A stretch of 47,540 nucleotides of DNA from Mycolicibacterium houstonense (GTDB lineage Bacteria; Actinomycetota; Actinomycetes; Mycobacteriales; Mycobacteriaceae): the NCBI RefSeq assembly GCF_900078665.2, contig NZ_LT546207.1, forward strand, positions 4,390,364 through 4,437,903. The letters run 5' to 3'. Position numbers and translations under genes: made by a program. This document shows, one piece after another, positions 7,479 to 16,735 of the stretch (position 1 is its first letter; every line of letters begins with the position of its first letter). Below the pieces are notes generated by a model. The model was not told where the DNA came from, made no database searches, and saw only the letters and a program-made list of their open reading frames with translations.

Positions 7479-9806
7479 CTACCCCTTCAGCGCCTCGGCG
7501 GCCGGCCCCAGGTCGAGGAACACGGTCTCTCCGTTGGCGTCGTCGAGTCCGTCGTTGTCGGTGACCACGTACAGGTTCTGGTTGCCGGCGATGGCGAAGC
7601 CCTCGACCTTCTCCTGCACGTACCCGTTGGGGGCTTGCAGATCGGGCAACAGGTTGCGGGCCAACGTCTTCGGTAGCACCCGCGGCTTTTCGGAGGAGGA
7701 CACCCCTGTGCCGTCCGGAATCGCCACCCGGTACAGCGCTTTCACCCGCGCGTCAGGCCCGTTGAGCTTGTCACGTTCGAGGACCAGCAATGCGCCGTTG
7801 TGGACGGCGATTTCGGAGATCCCGATCCAGTCATCCTTCGCCGCGGTGGTGTCCAGCTGGTACCCGAACCACTCCCACTTGTCCCCGGCCGGCGTGTAAC
7901 GGCCAATGCGTGCCACGCCCTTCGGGTCGCTCTTGAGCTCACGCTGCAGCGCCACCCACACCGTCTCCCCGTCGACCGCAACACCTTCCAAGCCTTGGCT
8001 GCCGAGCTGTGCCGCAACGTCGTTGGGCAGCGGCACCCGCTTCTCGATCTTGCCGTCGGCGGCGACGTAGACGAGCTGGTTGCCGACGCCGTCGTCACCT
8101 TCCACGGCCAACACGAAGCCGCCGTCGGGCCGGGCGGCGACGCCCTCGGTGTCGAGCGTGACGGGCTTGCCGTCCTCGGTGACCGGCAGCGCGGTGTCGA
8201 TCAGCGCGGGTTTCTGGCTGACGTCGACGCCGAGGATGCGCGCCGGGCCGTAGGCGTTGTCGGTGGCCGTGTAGAGCCGGTTGGCGTCCTTCGGGTCCGC
8301 CGACAACGCCCCGAGCGCGCCCCAGCCGATCGGCGCACCGTCGATGTCGCCGGAGACGATCGACGGGAAGTCCGGCTTGCCGGCGCCGGCGAAGGGTTCG
8401 CCGTAGCCGTAGAGACTCACCGAAGCGCGCACACGGTTCTCGGCGTCGTCGGACTCGGACGAGATGGCCAGTAGGTTGCGCGACGGGATCGGCAGGATTC
8501 CCTCCGGGCCCGGCGTGGTCGGCAGGATCTGCCGGAACTTCGGCGCCTTGGCATCACTGACGTCGTAGACCGCGACGAAGTTGCTGCGTTCGGAGGCGAT
8601 CAGCGCGGTCGGCGTGCCGCCGATGCTGGTGATGGCCAGGCCTTCCGGCTCGGGTCCCTTGGACTCGGCCCGGCTTTCGATGTGCAGGCCGGTGCGGACC
8701 GCGAGCTGTTCGAGCGAGCTGCCGGCGTCCCAGGCGACCTCGCCCGTAGCCGCGTCGAAGACCGTCCAGCCGCGGGTACCGCCCTTCCAGTCGCCCTCGT
8801 TGGCGGTGGCCAGATGGTCGTCGCCGATCCAGCCGATGGCATCGGGCTCGCGCGGGGTGTCGGGGATCGATCCGGTCTGGTCGATCGTGTCGTCCTCTTT
8901 GGTGTCGATGCCTGGCACGGATTGGCTTCCGGCGCTGAAGATCTTGCTGACCGTCCCGGCCCGGCCGTCGAGGATGGCGATGCCGTTGTTCTCCTGCAGA
9001 GTCACGGCGACCTGGCCGCGGGAGTTGATGCTGACGTACTCCGGTTCCAGATCTTCCGGGGTGTCCAACCCGGCTTTCCGTGCCGCTTCGACGTCGAAGT
9101 CCACCTTGCGGGGCTTCCACATGTTCGGCGCACCCTTGAGGTCGATCAGTTGCACGAAACCGGTTGGCGGCTGCGGCAGATCGCCTTCCTGCTTGCCCGG
9201 CGGGGTGAACTCCTCGTCGCGCTGGTTCTCCATGGCGATCGCGGCGAACGTTCCGTCGGGGCTGATGGCGATCGAGTCGGGCTGACCGCCCAGATCGATG
9301 CTGTGCACGCGGGTGCGGTCGTTGACCCGGACGATGTCGACGCGTCCGGAGGGGTGCGGGAAGTCGCCGCCAGTGGTGTCGACGACGACCAGGACGAATT
9401 CGTTGACTGCCGCGACCGAGGTGGGCTGATCGTCCTTGTGGCCCAGCTCGGCGAGGGAAAGCGTGCCCTTGCCAACAGGTTTGGCGGGATCGTGAATGTC
9501 GAGAAAGCCGATGCGCTTGGCCGCGGCGTCGGTGTAGATGACGGTGTTGCCGTCGGGGGTGACGGTGGAGATCTCGGCGACGGTTTCTTTTTCGACCGGA
9601 TCTTCGGCCGGTTTGTTGAGGTGCACCGGGTATGTGGCGGTGCGGTGGTAACGGTCCGCGTCAGGCAGATTCCAGTCGATCGGCGAGGTGGCCTTCGGAG
9701 CGTCGGCCCGAGGCTCGCCGGGCTTCTGCTCCTCGGTGGTGCAGCCTGCCAGGATCAGTGCCGCCGTGGTCACCGCCGCGGCGTACGCCGCACTCGCCGT
9801 TCTCAT
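7479..9806 (-). CDS. Phytase-esterase-like (PF13449-type) beta-propeller lipoprotein
   Basis: This 775-residue exported protein starts with a lipoprotein signal peptide (MRTASAAYAAAVTTAALILA) and a lipobox LAGC with Cys22. The body is rich in beta-propeller blades: a surface-layer-like N-terminal half (VAAVNEFVLVVVDTTGGDF; SIAISPDGTFAAIAMENQRD), then an esterase-like-activity-of-phytase half (LDTEGVAARPDGGFVLAVEG; GLEGVAVDGETVWVALQREL). Homologues are annotated as esterase-like or alkaline-phosphatase-like, but catalysis is not demonstrated by sequence. It would sit on the outer face of the membrane. The MscS gene is 119 bp upstream and the antiporter 34 bp downstream, both on the same strand. 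Confidence 0.85.
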   Translation of the reverse strand: MRTASAAYAAAVTTAALILAGCTTEEQKPGEPRADAPKATSPIDWNLPDADRYHRTATYPVHLNKPAEDPVEKETVAEISTVTPDGNTVIYTDAAAKRIGFLDIHDPAKPVGKGTLSLAELGHKDDQPTSVAAVNEFVLVVVDTTGGDFPHPSGRVDIVRVNDRTRVHSIDLGGQPDSIAISPDGTFAAIAMENQRDEEFTPPGKQEGDLPQPPTGFVQLIDLKGAPNMWKPRKVDFDVEAARKAGLDTPEDLEPEYVSINSRGQVAVTLQENNGIAILDGRAGTVSKIFSAGSQSVPGIDTKEDDTIDQTGSIPDTPREPDAIGWIGDDHLATANEGDWKGGTRGWTVFDAATGEVAWDAGSSLEQLAVRTGLHIESRAESKGPEPEGLAITSIGGTPTALIASERSNFVAVYDVSDAKAPKFRQILPTTPGPEGILPIPSRNLLAISSESDDAENRVRASVSLYGYGEPFAGAGKPDFPSIVSGDIDGAPIGWGALGALSADPKDANRLYTATDNAYGPARILGVDVSQKPALIDTALPVTEDGKPVTLDTEGVAARPDGGFVLAVEGDDGVGNQLVYVAADGKIEKRVPLPNDVAAQLGSQGLEGVAVDGETVWVALQRELKSDPKGVARIGRYTPAGDKWEWFGYQLDTTAAKDDWIGISEIAVHNGALLVLERDKLNGPDARVKALYRVAIPDGTGVSSSEKPRVLPKTLARNLLPDLQAPNGYVQEKVEGFAIAGNQNLYVVTDNDGLDDANGETVFLDLGPAAEALKG

Positions 9807-9925
9807 TCGTCACCCTCTTCAGTTGTGCAACGGGTCGACGAAGCTTGGCGTGGTCAGGTGACCGGTAGGGAGTCAGTGGGTGAACGGCGGGCGACGGATC
9901 GGCCGTTTCACAGCCAGCTGATTCA

Positions 9926-10921
9926 CTAAGTGCCGGTGGTTTCCTGACCACCCACGACCGCGTGAATGCGGCCCTGCGGGTAAGGCAGGTTGATTCCGTT
10001 TTCGTCGTAGGCCCGCAGGATCTCCCGACGGAGTTTGCGCTGCACAGACCATTGCGCGTTTGGCCGGGTCTTGAGCGTCATCCGCAAGGTGAGCTGGTCC
10101 GCCGCCAACGACTGCACACCGAGCATCTCCGGTTCACCGATGACCTTGCCGGCCATCGACGGGTCGGCGATGACATCGTGGGCGGCTTCGACAGCGACCT
10201 GCTCGGCCCGGTCCACATCCGCGGTCAGCGAGACGGGGACCTCGACGCGGGCCACCGCGTAGTCCTGGCTCATGTTGCCGACGCGGGCAATCTCGCCGTT
10301 GCGGACGTACCAGAGCGTGCCGTCGATGTCGCGCACGGTGGTGATTCTCAGACCCACGCTCTGCACCTCCCCGGATACCTCGCCGAGGTCGACGTTGTCA
10401 CCGACGCCGTACTGGTCCTCCAGCAGCATGAATACACCGGTGACAAAATCGCGGACCAGGTTCTGGGCGCCGAAGCCGATCGCGAGGCCGACCACACCGG
10501 CCGAGGCGATGAACGGCGCGATGTTCACGCCGAGCACGCTGAGCACCGCCAGGACCACCCAGACCAGCAGCACGATGGACACCGTGGACTTCAGTACCGA
10601 CCCGATGGTCTGGGCCCGCTGCTGGCGACGTTCGGCCGCACGTACGCCATTGGTCGTCGCCGAGGCCCGATCACGCAGATAGCGCAGCAGCGGTGGCTTC
10701 TTCGCTTGCCCTTCCAGTTCTGCGCTACTGGATTTCTTTGGCCTACCGGTGGTGGCGCGGTCGATCGCGCGTTGCAGCAAATACCGGATGATTAACGCGA
10801 CGACGATGTACGCCACGACCCGAATGGGAACCTCGATGAGCCAGTGCCGATTGGTTTCCGTCCACTCGAAAGCCTGGTTGTACATTTCCACGTTTTCGAC
10901 GGTACGACAGTACTGACGCAT
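9926..10921 (-). CDS. MscS-family mechanosensitive ion channel
   Basis: The product (331 residues from the first ATG) has transmembrane segments near residues 30-50, 105-130 and 135-160, followed by the conserved MscS beta-domain core: GFGAQNLVRDFVTGVFMLLE, then VGDNVDLGEVSGEVQSVGLR. This is a small-conductance channel that opens under membrane tension to release solutes. The start could instead be the internal ATG at 10885 (Met13); neither has a convincing ribosome-binding site. It precedes the phytase-like lipoprotein on the same strand. Confidence 0.9.
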   Translation of the reverse strand: MRQYCRTVENVEMYNQAFEWTETNRHWLIEVPIRVVAYIVVALIIRYLLQRAIDRATTGRPKKSSSAELEGQAKKPPLLRYLRDRASATTNGVRAAERRQQRAQTIGSVLKSTVSIVLLVWVVLAVLSVLGVNIAPFIASAGVVGLAIGFGAQNLVRDFVTGVFMLLEDQYGVGDNVDLGEVSGEVQSVGLRITTVRDIDGTLWYVRNGEIARVGNMSQDYAVARVEVPVSLTADVDRAEQVAVEAAHDVIADPSMAGKVIGEPEMLGVQSLAADQLTLRMTLKTRPNAQWSVQRKLRREILRAYDENGINLPYPQGRIHAVVGGQETTGT

Positions 10922-11011
10922 GCGTCGAATGAGCCGAACTACTCACGTTTGGCCATAGGTAAAACACCTCAGCCCGAAGATGATTGGCGTCAACGAACCG
11001 TGGGGTTCACA

Positions 11012-11557
11012 TCATGTGCGACGAAACAGTTCCGCAGGTCGCCCGCATCCGCCGGTCATCACGAAGCCCGTCGGCTCGAGGTGTCGCTGCATCGCCCAGC
11101 GAAAGGTGTCACGCTGCAGCACGTGCCCGGCGATCACCTCATGGACCAGCCGCAGATCCCGCAGCGTGAACTCCTCGCCCAGCAAACGATCCGGGTCCGG
11201 ACTGGCGGCGTAGCGGGCCCGGACGTCGACGACGGCCAACTCGATGATGTCGGGGTGGTCGTAGACCAACTCACCGGGCGCGTCGACCGGCACGAACCGG
11301 GTGGCGTCGGCAAACCGCGTGGCTACCCGCTCGGGTGGGACGACGGCGATGTGCGCGGCGGACACCCCGACGAGAATCCACATCTGGGCCACGTGCCACT
11401 CGAGGCCGCGCGCACGGTCGAAGGCCTTCGCGCGCAGGGAAGTACGGTGCTGCTGCACTGCGGCGAGGGTACAGCCGCACACCCACAGTGGCGGCAGCGC
11501 TCTACGGTCGCGTGTGCAGCGCATCGGGGTCGACGTGGCGTTGCGCGATGTGCTCAC
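11012..11557 (-). pseudogene. Truncated Nudix/NrtR-like protein (C-terminal winged helix kept, Nudix core missing)
   Basis: The last 60 residues match the winged-helix domain that follows the Nudix domain in NrtR-type regulators and related ADP-ribose hydrolases: EEFTLRDLRLVHEVIAG, LQRDTFRWAM, LEPTGF and CGRPAELFRR. Upstream, only the tail of a Nudix fold is recognisable (HVAQMWILVGVSAAHIAVVP, then TRFVPVDAPGELVYDHPDII). The Nudix box (GX5EX7REUXEEXGU) is absent from this frame, and only 74 bp separate the start from the next gene, so the missing residues cannot be nearby. At 181 residues it is shorter than the usual 220-250. It is either a decayed gene or a stand-alone DNA-binding relic. Confidence 0.6.
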
Positions 11558-11631
11558 AGGTGTTGCCGAACGCGAATCGCAATCCGGCCTTCCGGGACGC
11601 GTTGCGGCGGTTCGGGAAGTCGCACTCAGTA

Positions 11632-12621
11632 CTACGTTGATTGGTCACTTTCCCGTAGTTTTGGGGCGCGACGCCCTTTCGCCCCTAGGTAGGTCCCCGG
11701 AGTCGTCTGATGGATCTCGAAACCGTGGCGGCTGTACCAGCCGGCCAGTCGTGCGGCGCTGGTTTCCGTGCGATCACCGGGCATGATCATGAGGCTCACG
11801 GACAAGCCGTAGTGGTCGGCCGTGCGACACAAATGTTGCAGCGCCGCGGTCCCCAAACCGGGCGCGCACGTCGGTCGGCTGTCACCACGAAGCTCCGTGA
11901 CGATGATGTCGTGCAGCTCTAATGTGCCGACCGCAGTTAGCGATACGGTGAACGTGCGCAGCTGGAAACGCGTATCAGCACAGAACCAGGCCGGCTCCAT
12001 GTAGTGAAAGTAGCGCTCCGCGAACCGAACAAACCCTCGGCGAGTGAGAGTTTGTGCGGCGTCATCCAGATCGACATCAGGGATGGGCCGCGCCCAGGCC
12101 GGGAGATGATGCACGAGACGGCGTGCCCGCTCGTCGCAGGGTTCAAGGTCCAGACAGGACGCGAGCGTACATGTCAGTTCCGCCTCGAGATCCCGGTCCC
12201 CGGTATGCGCCGCTATTCGTGCGTCAAAAAGCTTGTCACGTATGGCTTTCAACCGACGACGCAATTCATGGCTGATATCGCCGTCGAGGCAATAATCCAA
12301 CGTCGATTCTGCGTTGTCGCTCAGCAATCCCCATTGGTGCGGGATTGAACCGACGCCTGCCCGAGCGACTCCGGAAAACGCGCGCTCGAATCTCCGGTTC
12401 GCCTCGTCGAATGCAGCTAGAGCCTCGAAGTACTGGCGTTTGCGCCACCACCACCGCCGCGCGGGCACGGCTGCACCCGTGGCGGAAACCGCTTCCCAAG
12501 CGGATTCCAACTCGGTGACGGCCTCGTCGGGTGTAGCCCGGCGGCGATCCATCGTGCCCACACCCGCTGCCCGCGCTCCCCGCGGCTCCGCGTCGAACGG
12601 GATGTCATTCATGCGATCCAT
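11632..12621 (-). CDS. Protein with C-terminal GNAT-like acetyltransferase domain
   Basis: The product is 329 residues from ATG 12621; in-frame codons further upstream would overlap the toxin gene on the same strand, so I start after that gene's stop (12671). The N-terminal 170 residues are charged and helical, with a Trp/Arg cluster (RRWWWRKRQYFEALAAFDEA). The C-terminal part looks like a GNAT fold: ELHDIIVTELRGDSR, then the acetyl-CoA loop region APGLGTAALQHLCRTADHYG and RLAGWYSRHGFEI. GNAT domains transfer acetyl groups from acetyl-CoA. The loop does not fully match Q/RxxGxG/A, so activity is uncertain. Gene order VapB-VapC-GNAT on one strand suggests an acquired or stress-linked unit. Confidence 0.55.
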   Translation of the reverse strand: MDRMNDIPFDAEPRGARAAGVGTMDRRRATPDEAVTELESAWEAVSATGAAVPARRWWWRKRQYFEALAAFDEANRRFERAFSGVARAGVGSIPHQWGLLSDNAESTLDYCLDGDISHELRRRLKAIRDKLFDARIAAHTGDRDLEAELTCTLASCLDLEPCDERARRLVHHLPAWARPIPDVDLDDAAQTLTRRGFVRFAERYFHYMEPAWFCADTRFQLRTFTVSLTAVGTLELHDIIVTELRGDSRPTCAPGLGTAALQHLCRTADHYGLSVSLMIMPGDRTETSAARLAGWYSRHGFEIHQTTPGTYLGAKGRRAPKLRESDQST

Positions 12622-12670
12622 GATCGCCCCGGGGTCCGACAAGAGGTGCGGCTTGGACGCGTGGTCACGC

Positions 12671-13096
12671 TTACGACGACGCGTCGTCGACCAGCACTTC
12701 CGTGCGCACGCCGAGCGCTTCGTAGGTCGAGCGCGCACGTGCGTCCCGGGTGACCAGGACGACGTTGTGCTCACGAGCCGCCAGCGCCACGAGCCCGTCA
12801 TAGGTCGCTCCACCAGCGATGCCGCGCCGAGCGAACTCACGGTGGGCTGCGCGCGCGGCACGCGCTCCGAGCGGGAAGGACTCAGGAAAACTCTCGTCGA
12901 TCAGGGCCACGGCGTCAGCCGGATCGACGCGGGCGTCACCGGGCAGACGGGTCAACACCGAATATGTTTCGGCCAGCGCTTGCCCACTGAGCCCTAGTGT
13001 CTTGCCGTGGGCCCACCGCGCGACGGCCGCGTGGCGCTGATGGGAACTCACGAGAAGCGGCACCGCGACGCTGGTGTCGACCGCCGTGACAGGCAC
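12671..13096 (-). CDS. vapC: PIN-domain ribonuclease toxin (VapC type)
   Basis: The 141-residue product has the PIN fold and its acidic residues: D7 (TAVDTSVAVPLL), E43 (GQALAETYSVLTRLP), D100 (GGATYDGLVALAA) and D118 (VLVTRDARARSTY). VapC toxins cleave tRNA or rRNA in the cytoplasm. The partner AbrB-type antitoxin gene ends 5 bp upstream on the same strand, the standard antitoxin-first arrangement, so the pair is likely autoregulated through the antitoxin. Confidence 0.9.
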   Translation of the reverse strand: MPVTAVDTSVAVPLLVSSHQRHAAVARWAHGKTLGLSGQALAETYSVLTRLPGDARVDPADAVALIDESFPESFPLGARAARAAHREFARRGIAGGATYDGLVALAAREHNVVLVTRDARARSTYEALGVRTEVLVDDASS

Positions 13097-13101
13097 CGGC
13101 G

Positions 13102-13341
13102 TCAGCGCCGTCCCGAATCGATGAGAGCGAACATCATGTCGTCGGTAACCACCGTGTCGGCCCGGGCCACCAGGCGCCCGTTCTCATCCCGCTCCAGGCG
13201 TGCGGTCCGTCCTCCCGGCACGATCTGCAATCCCCCGCCGTACGCAGAGATATCGACCTTCGTGCCCGGAGTCAGCCCCAACGCATCGCGCAGTTGCTTG
13301 GGCAGGACAACACGGCCTCCGGAATCGATGACGGCCTCCAT
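13102..13341 (-). CDS. vapB: AbrB/SpoVT-type antitoxin (VapB type)
   Basis: From ATG 13341 the product is 79 residues and begins with the AbrB/MazE swapped-hairpin DNA-binding motif: MEAVIDSGGRVVLPKQLRDA, then LGLTPGTKVDISAYGGGLQI. The C-terminal tail (TDDMMFALIDSGRR) would wrap the toxin. A start 27 bp further upstream exists but adds residues before the conserved domain. It binds the operon promoter and neutralises the PIN toxin encoded 5 bp downstream. Confidence 0.88.
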   Translation of the reverse strand: MEAVIDSGGRVVLPKQLRDALGLTPGTKVDISAYGGGLQIVPGGRTARLERDENGRLVARADTVVTDDMMFALIDSGRR

Positions 13342-13467
13342 GGGATCAGAGTACCAGCGAGATCCCATCTCCTGGCTGGACGCGGCGACCGGCCGGTCCG
13401 ATGACGCCGCGATTCCGCAGCGCAGCGCCTACCGTTGGTCAGCAACTTCAATCGAGAGGAAGACGAG

Positions 13468-15435
13468 TTGGCCGTCTCAACCACGCCGACCCTGCGTGAA
13501 CTGACCGTTCGCGGGATCCTGCTCGGCGGCGCCATCACGTTGGTGTTCACCGCCGCGAACGTCTACCTCGGACTCAAGGTCGGCCTGACCTTCGCCACCG
13601 CCATCCCGGCCGCGGTGATCTCGATGGCGATCCTGCGCAACTTCGCCAACCACTCGATCGTGGAGAACAACATCGTGCAGACGGTCGCCTCGGCGGCGGG
13701 CACGCTTTCGGCGATCATCTTCGTGCTGCCCGGGCTGATCATGGTCGGGTGGTGGACCGGTTTCCCGTACTGGACCACCGTGGCGCTGTGCGCGTTCGGC
13801 GGCATCCTCGGCGTGATGTACTCCATCCCGCTGCGCCGGGCCCTGGTGACGGGCTCAGACCTGCCCTACCCGGAGGGGGTGGCGGCCGCCGAGGTGCTCA
13901 AGGTCGGTGACAGCTCCGGCGGCGCCGAGGACAACCGCGTCGGTATTCGGGTCATCGCGTTCGGTGCGCTGGTGGCGGCCGGGTTCGGCCTGCTGGCCAA
14001 CCTCAAGGTGCTGGCCAACTATGTGGCGGCGTACTTCCGCGTGGGTGCCGGCGGCTCGATGTTCGGGGCCAGCCTGTCGCTGGCGTTGATCGGTGTGGGG
14101 CATCTGATCGGCATGACCGTCGGGATCGCGATGCTCGTCGGGCTGGTCATCTCGTTCGGGGTGCTGCTGCCGATCCGCACCATCGGCGCGTTCGGCACCG
14201 ACGAGTCCGTCACCGACGTGATCGACGGGATCTTCGTACAGGAGGTGCGGTTCATCGGGGCCGGGGCGATCGCGGTCGCCGCCATCTGGACGCTGCTGAA
14301 GATTCTGCGCCCGATCATCAAGGGCATTACCGATGCGCTGGCCTCGGCGCGCAGCCGCCGGGAGGGCCAGCTGGTCGACATCACCGAACGCGACATCCCG
14401 TTCCCGATCGTGATCGGCACCGTGGTGGTGCTGCTGGTCCCGATTGCCTTGCTGCTGTGGGCGTTCGACCACGGAACCGCCCTACAAGGCAGCGCGGCTG
14501 GGATCATCGTGGCCAGCGTCATTTTCATCTTTGTCATCGGCCTGGTGATCGCGGCGGTCTGCGGCTACATGGCCGGCCTGATCGGCTCGTCCAACAGTCC
14601 GATCTCCGGTGTCGGCATCCTCACCGTGCTCATCGCCGCGGTGCTGATCAAACTGGTCTACGGCCAGGCCTCCGACACCCAGTCGGTCGCGCTGGTCGCC
14701 TTCACCCTGTTCGTCGCGGCCATCACCTTCGGCGTGGCCACCATCTCCAACGACAACCTGCAAGACCTCAAGACCGGCCAACTCGTCGGCGCCACCCCGT
14801 GGAAACAGCAGGTCGCCTTGGTGATCGGCGTTCTGTTCGGCTCAGCGATCATTCCGCCGGTGCTCGACCTGATGCAACGCGCATTCGGATTCCTCGGCGC
14901 CCCCGGCGCCACCGACAACGCCCTGGCCGCACCTCAGGCCGCGCTGATCTCCTCACTGGCCAAGGGGGTGTTCGGCGAATCCCTGGACTGGTCCCTGATC
15001 GGCCTGGGCGCCGCCATTGGCGTCGGGATCGTCATCGCCGACGAGATCCTCACCCGCACCACACGTTTCGGCCTCCCGCCGCTGGCCGTCGGGATGGGCA
15101 TGTACCTGCCGATGAGCCTGACCCTGATCATCCCGCTCGGCGCGCTGCTGGGTTGGTTCTACAACCGGTGGGCCGACCGTACCGGCGGCAATGTGGAGCG
15201 CAAGAAACGCCTCGGCGTGCTGCTGGCCACCGGCATGATCGTCGGCGAGAGCCTCTACGGCGTCATCTTCGCCGGGTTCGTCGCCGGCACCGGCAACGAC
15301 GCGCCCTTCGCGATCTTCACCGGCAATGACGGGACACCAGCCGAATTGCTCGGGATCGTTGGGTTCGCGCTGGTTCTGCTGTGGCTCTACAAGCGGACGC
15401 AGAAGATTTCGAGCGTCGAACCTGTCAGGAGCTGA
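13468..15435 (+). CDS. OPT-family oligopeptide/metal-chelate transporter
   Basis: This 655-residue protein has about 16 transmembrane segments and opens with the OPT signature: LRELTVRGILLGGAITLVFT, AANVYLGLKVGLTFATAIPA, and VENNIVQTVASAAG. The motif SDLPYPEGVAAAEVLKVG near residue 130 is typical of the prokaryotic OPT branch that moves short peptides or metal chelates. The start is TTG 13468, with GAGAGGA at 13454-13460, 7 nt upstream; an earlier in-frame TTG at 13435 lacks such a site. It is divergent from the toxin-antitoxin operon. Substrate unknown. Confidence 0.9.
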   Translation: MAVSTTPTLRELTVRGILLGGAITLVFTAANVYLGLKVGLTFATAIPAAVISMAILRNFANHSIVENNIVQTVASAAGTLSAIIFVLPGLIMVGWWTGFPYWTTVALCAFGGILGVMYSIPLRRALVTGSDLPYPEGVAAAEVLKVGDSSGGAEDNRVGIRVIAFGALVAAGFGLLANLKVLANYVAAYFRVGAGGSMFGASLSLALIGVGHLIGMTVGIAMLVGLVISFGVLLPIRTIGAFGTDESVTDVIDGIFVQEVRFIGAGAIAVAAIWTLLKILRPIIKGITDALASARSRREGQLVDITERDIPFPIVIGTVVVLLVPIALLLWAFDHGTALQGSAAGIIVASVIFIFVIGLVIAAVCGYMAGLIGSSNSPISGVGILTVLIAAVLIKLVYGQASDTQSVALVAFTLFVAAITFGVATISNDNLQDLKTGQLVGATPWKQQVALVIGVLFGSAIIPPVLDLMQRAFGFLGAPGATDNALAAPQAALISSLAKGVFGESLDWSLIGLGAAIGVGIVIADEILTRTTRFGLPPLAVGMGMYLPMSLTLIIPLGALLGWFYNRWADRTGGNVERKKRLGVLLATGMIVGESLYGVIFAGFVAGTGNDAPFAIFTGNDGTPAELLGIVGFALVLLWLYKRTQKISSVEPVRS

Positions 15436-15644
15436 GCGGTTCTTGTGCCGCGCGCGATGCCCTCGGGTGCCTGAAGCCGAATGCGCCATCCGGCAACAGA
15501 TACCCGTCACTTCACCACCTCGGTCGAGCTGAGGACCGCACTCGAAACGAGGTATCACCGGCGATACGACTGTTCCACAGTCGGCGTTCTTGCCTTGACG
15601 CAACTGGCAGATCCCCCCGGGGAGGGGTGTGAGACAGTGCAAAT

Positions 15645-16718
15645 GTGGACGATCCATTGCTGCTCGGCCAGCGTGTGGTGGCGATCCTCGAGACCGGACA
15701 ACGGGACGCCACATACAAACTGGCGACCTTGATGGGTCTGATACAGCATTGCATCGAGAACCTGCCGCCTGACCCTGAGGATCTACTGCGGGTACCGCTC
15801 CCCGATCTCGCGCACCGGGTGCTGGGAATCTACTGGCGGCAGGTGCGCACCTTCGACGGCCACATCCTGCGCCAACGCCGGACGGGTTCGAAGGCACGCA
15901 TCATCGAAGCCACGCTGGAGCTTCGTGCTGCAGCCGGTGTGGGAAACGGTGGGCTGTCGCTGGAAGTGGCCAAGGTGCGAGCGCCCGAGGACTACCAGGC
16001 GGCGATCGACAAGATCGTGATCGCCATGGCCAAGCAACCGCTGCCGCGGCTCCAGAAGCTGCCGGGGTCGGCAACCGGTGACCCGTTTCTATACGACGAT
16101 TCGTTCCTCGGCGAGAACGTGTCACGGAAGACCTTGCGTGCCCATGGCGATGCGATCGAGTTGATGCCCGGCGTGGCACACGGGTTGGCCCGACTGGCCG
16201 GATTGCTCAAACCCGCTCTGGAAATCATGTGGGTCGACGACGTCCGCGGGATGAACAAGTTCCTCACGGCGGAGGTACCGGACATCGCCGGGCACCTGTT
16301 TGGCCGGGACCGCGCGGACCTCGCGGCCGTCCGTGGACCGTTCACAGCCGCCTTCGGCCCGCACTGCTTCTACTGCAATACCCACCTGCAATCGGGCGAT
16401 CCGGTCGACCACGTGCTGCCGTGGTCGTTGGTCGGCATCGACGGGCTAGCCAACCTGGTATTGGCGTGCCGCCGGTGCAACGGTGACAAGAGCAATGCCC
16501 TGCCGGCGGTCAGTATCGTCGGTCGCGTTCTCGACCGGGACCGCGAGGTGCTCGAGCAGATCGCCGATGAAATCCGTTGGCCAACAGAACACAACCGGGT
16601 GGTGGCCGCGGCACGGGGAATCTACCGCGGGCAACCGGCCGGTATCCCGACGTGGACGGGCTATAAGACGAGCACACGGTTGGATATCGCATTCCCACCG
16701 TGGTGGGCGACGACGTAG
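15645..16718 (+). CDS. HNH endonuclease-domain protein
   Basis: The 357-residue product starts at GTG 15645. The C-terminal third carries a classic HNH nuclease: CFYCNTHLQSGDPVDHVLPW (D255-H256), LANLVLACRRCNGDKSN (N270, the zinc Cys pairs and N284). The N-terminal 230 residues are helical and unrecognised, containing RQRRTGSKARIIEATLELRA. HNH enzymes nick or cut DNA in repair, restriction or mobility. The downstream pnuC start lies within 18 bp of its stop, so it is probably cotranscribed with the NAD-salvage genes; this may be accidental. No intein or group II intron features are present. Confidence 0.85.
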   Translation: MDDPLLLGQRVVAILETGQRDATYKLATLMGLIQHCIENLPPDPEDLLRVPLPDLAHRVLGIYWRQVRTFDGHILRQRRTGSKARIIEATLELRAAAGVGNGGLSLEVAKVRAPEDYQAAIDKIVIAMAKQPLPRLQKLPGSATGDPFLYDDSFLGENVSRKTLRAHGDAIELMPGVAHGLARLAGLLKPALEIMWVDDVRGMNKFLTAEVPDIAGHLFGRDRADLAAVRGPFTAAFGPHCFYCNTHLQSGDPVDHVLPWSLVGIDGLANLVLACRRCNGDKSNALPAVSIVGRVLDRDREVLEQIADEIRWPTEHNRVVAAARGIYRGQPAGIPTWTGYKTSTRLDIAFPPWWATT

Positions 16719-16735
16719 CTAATAGGCTGTGCCAG

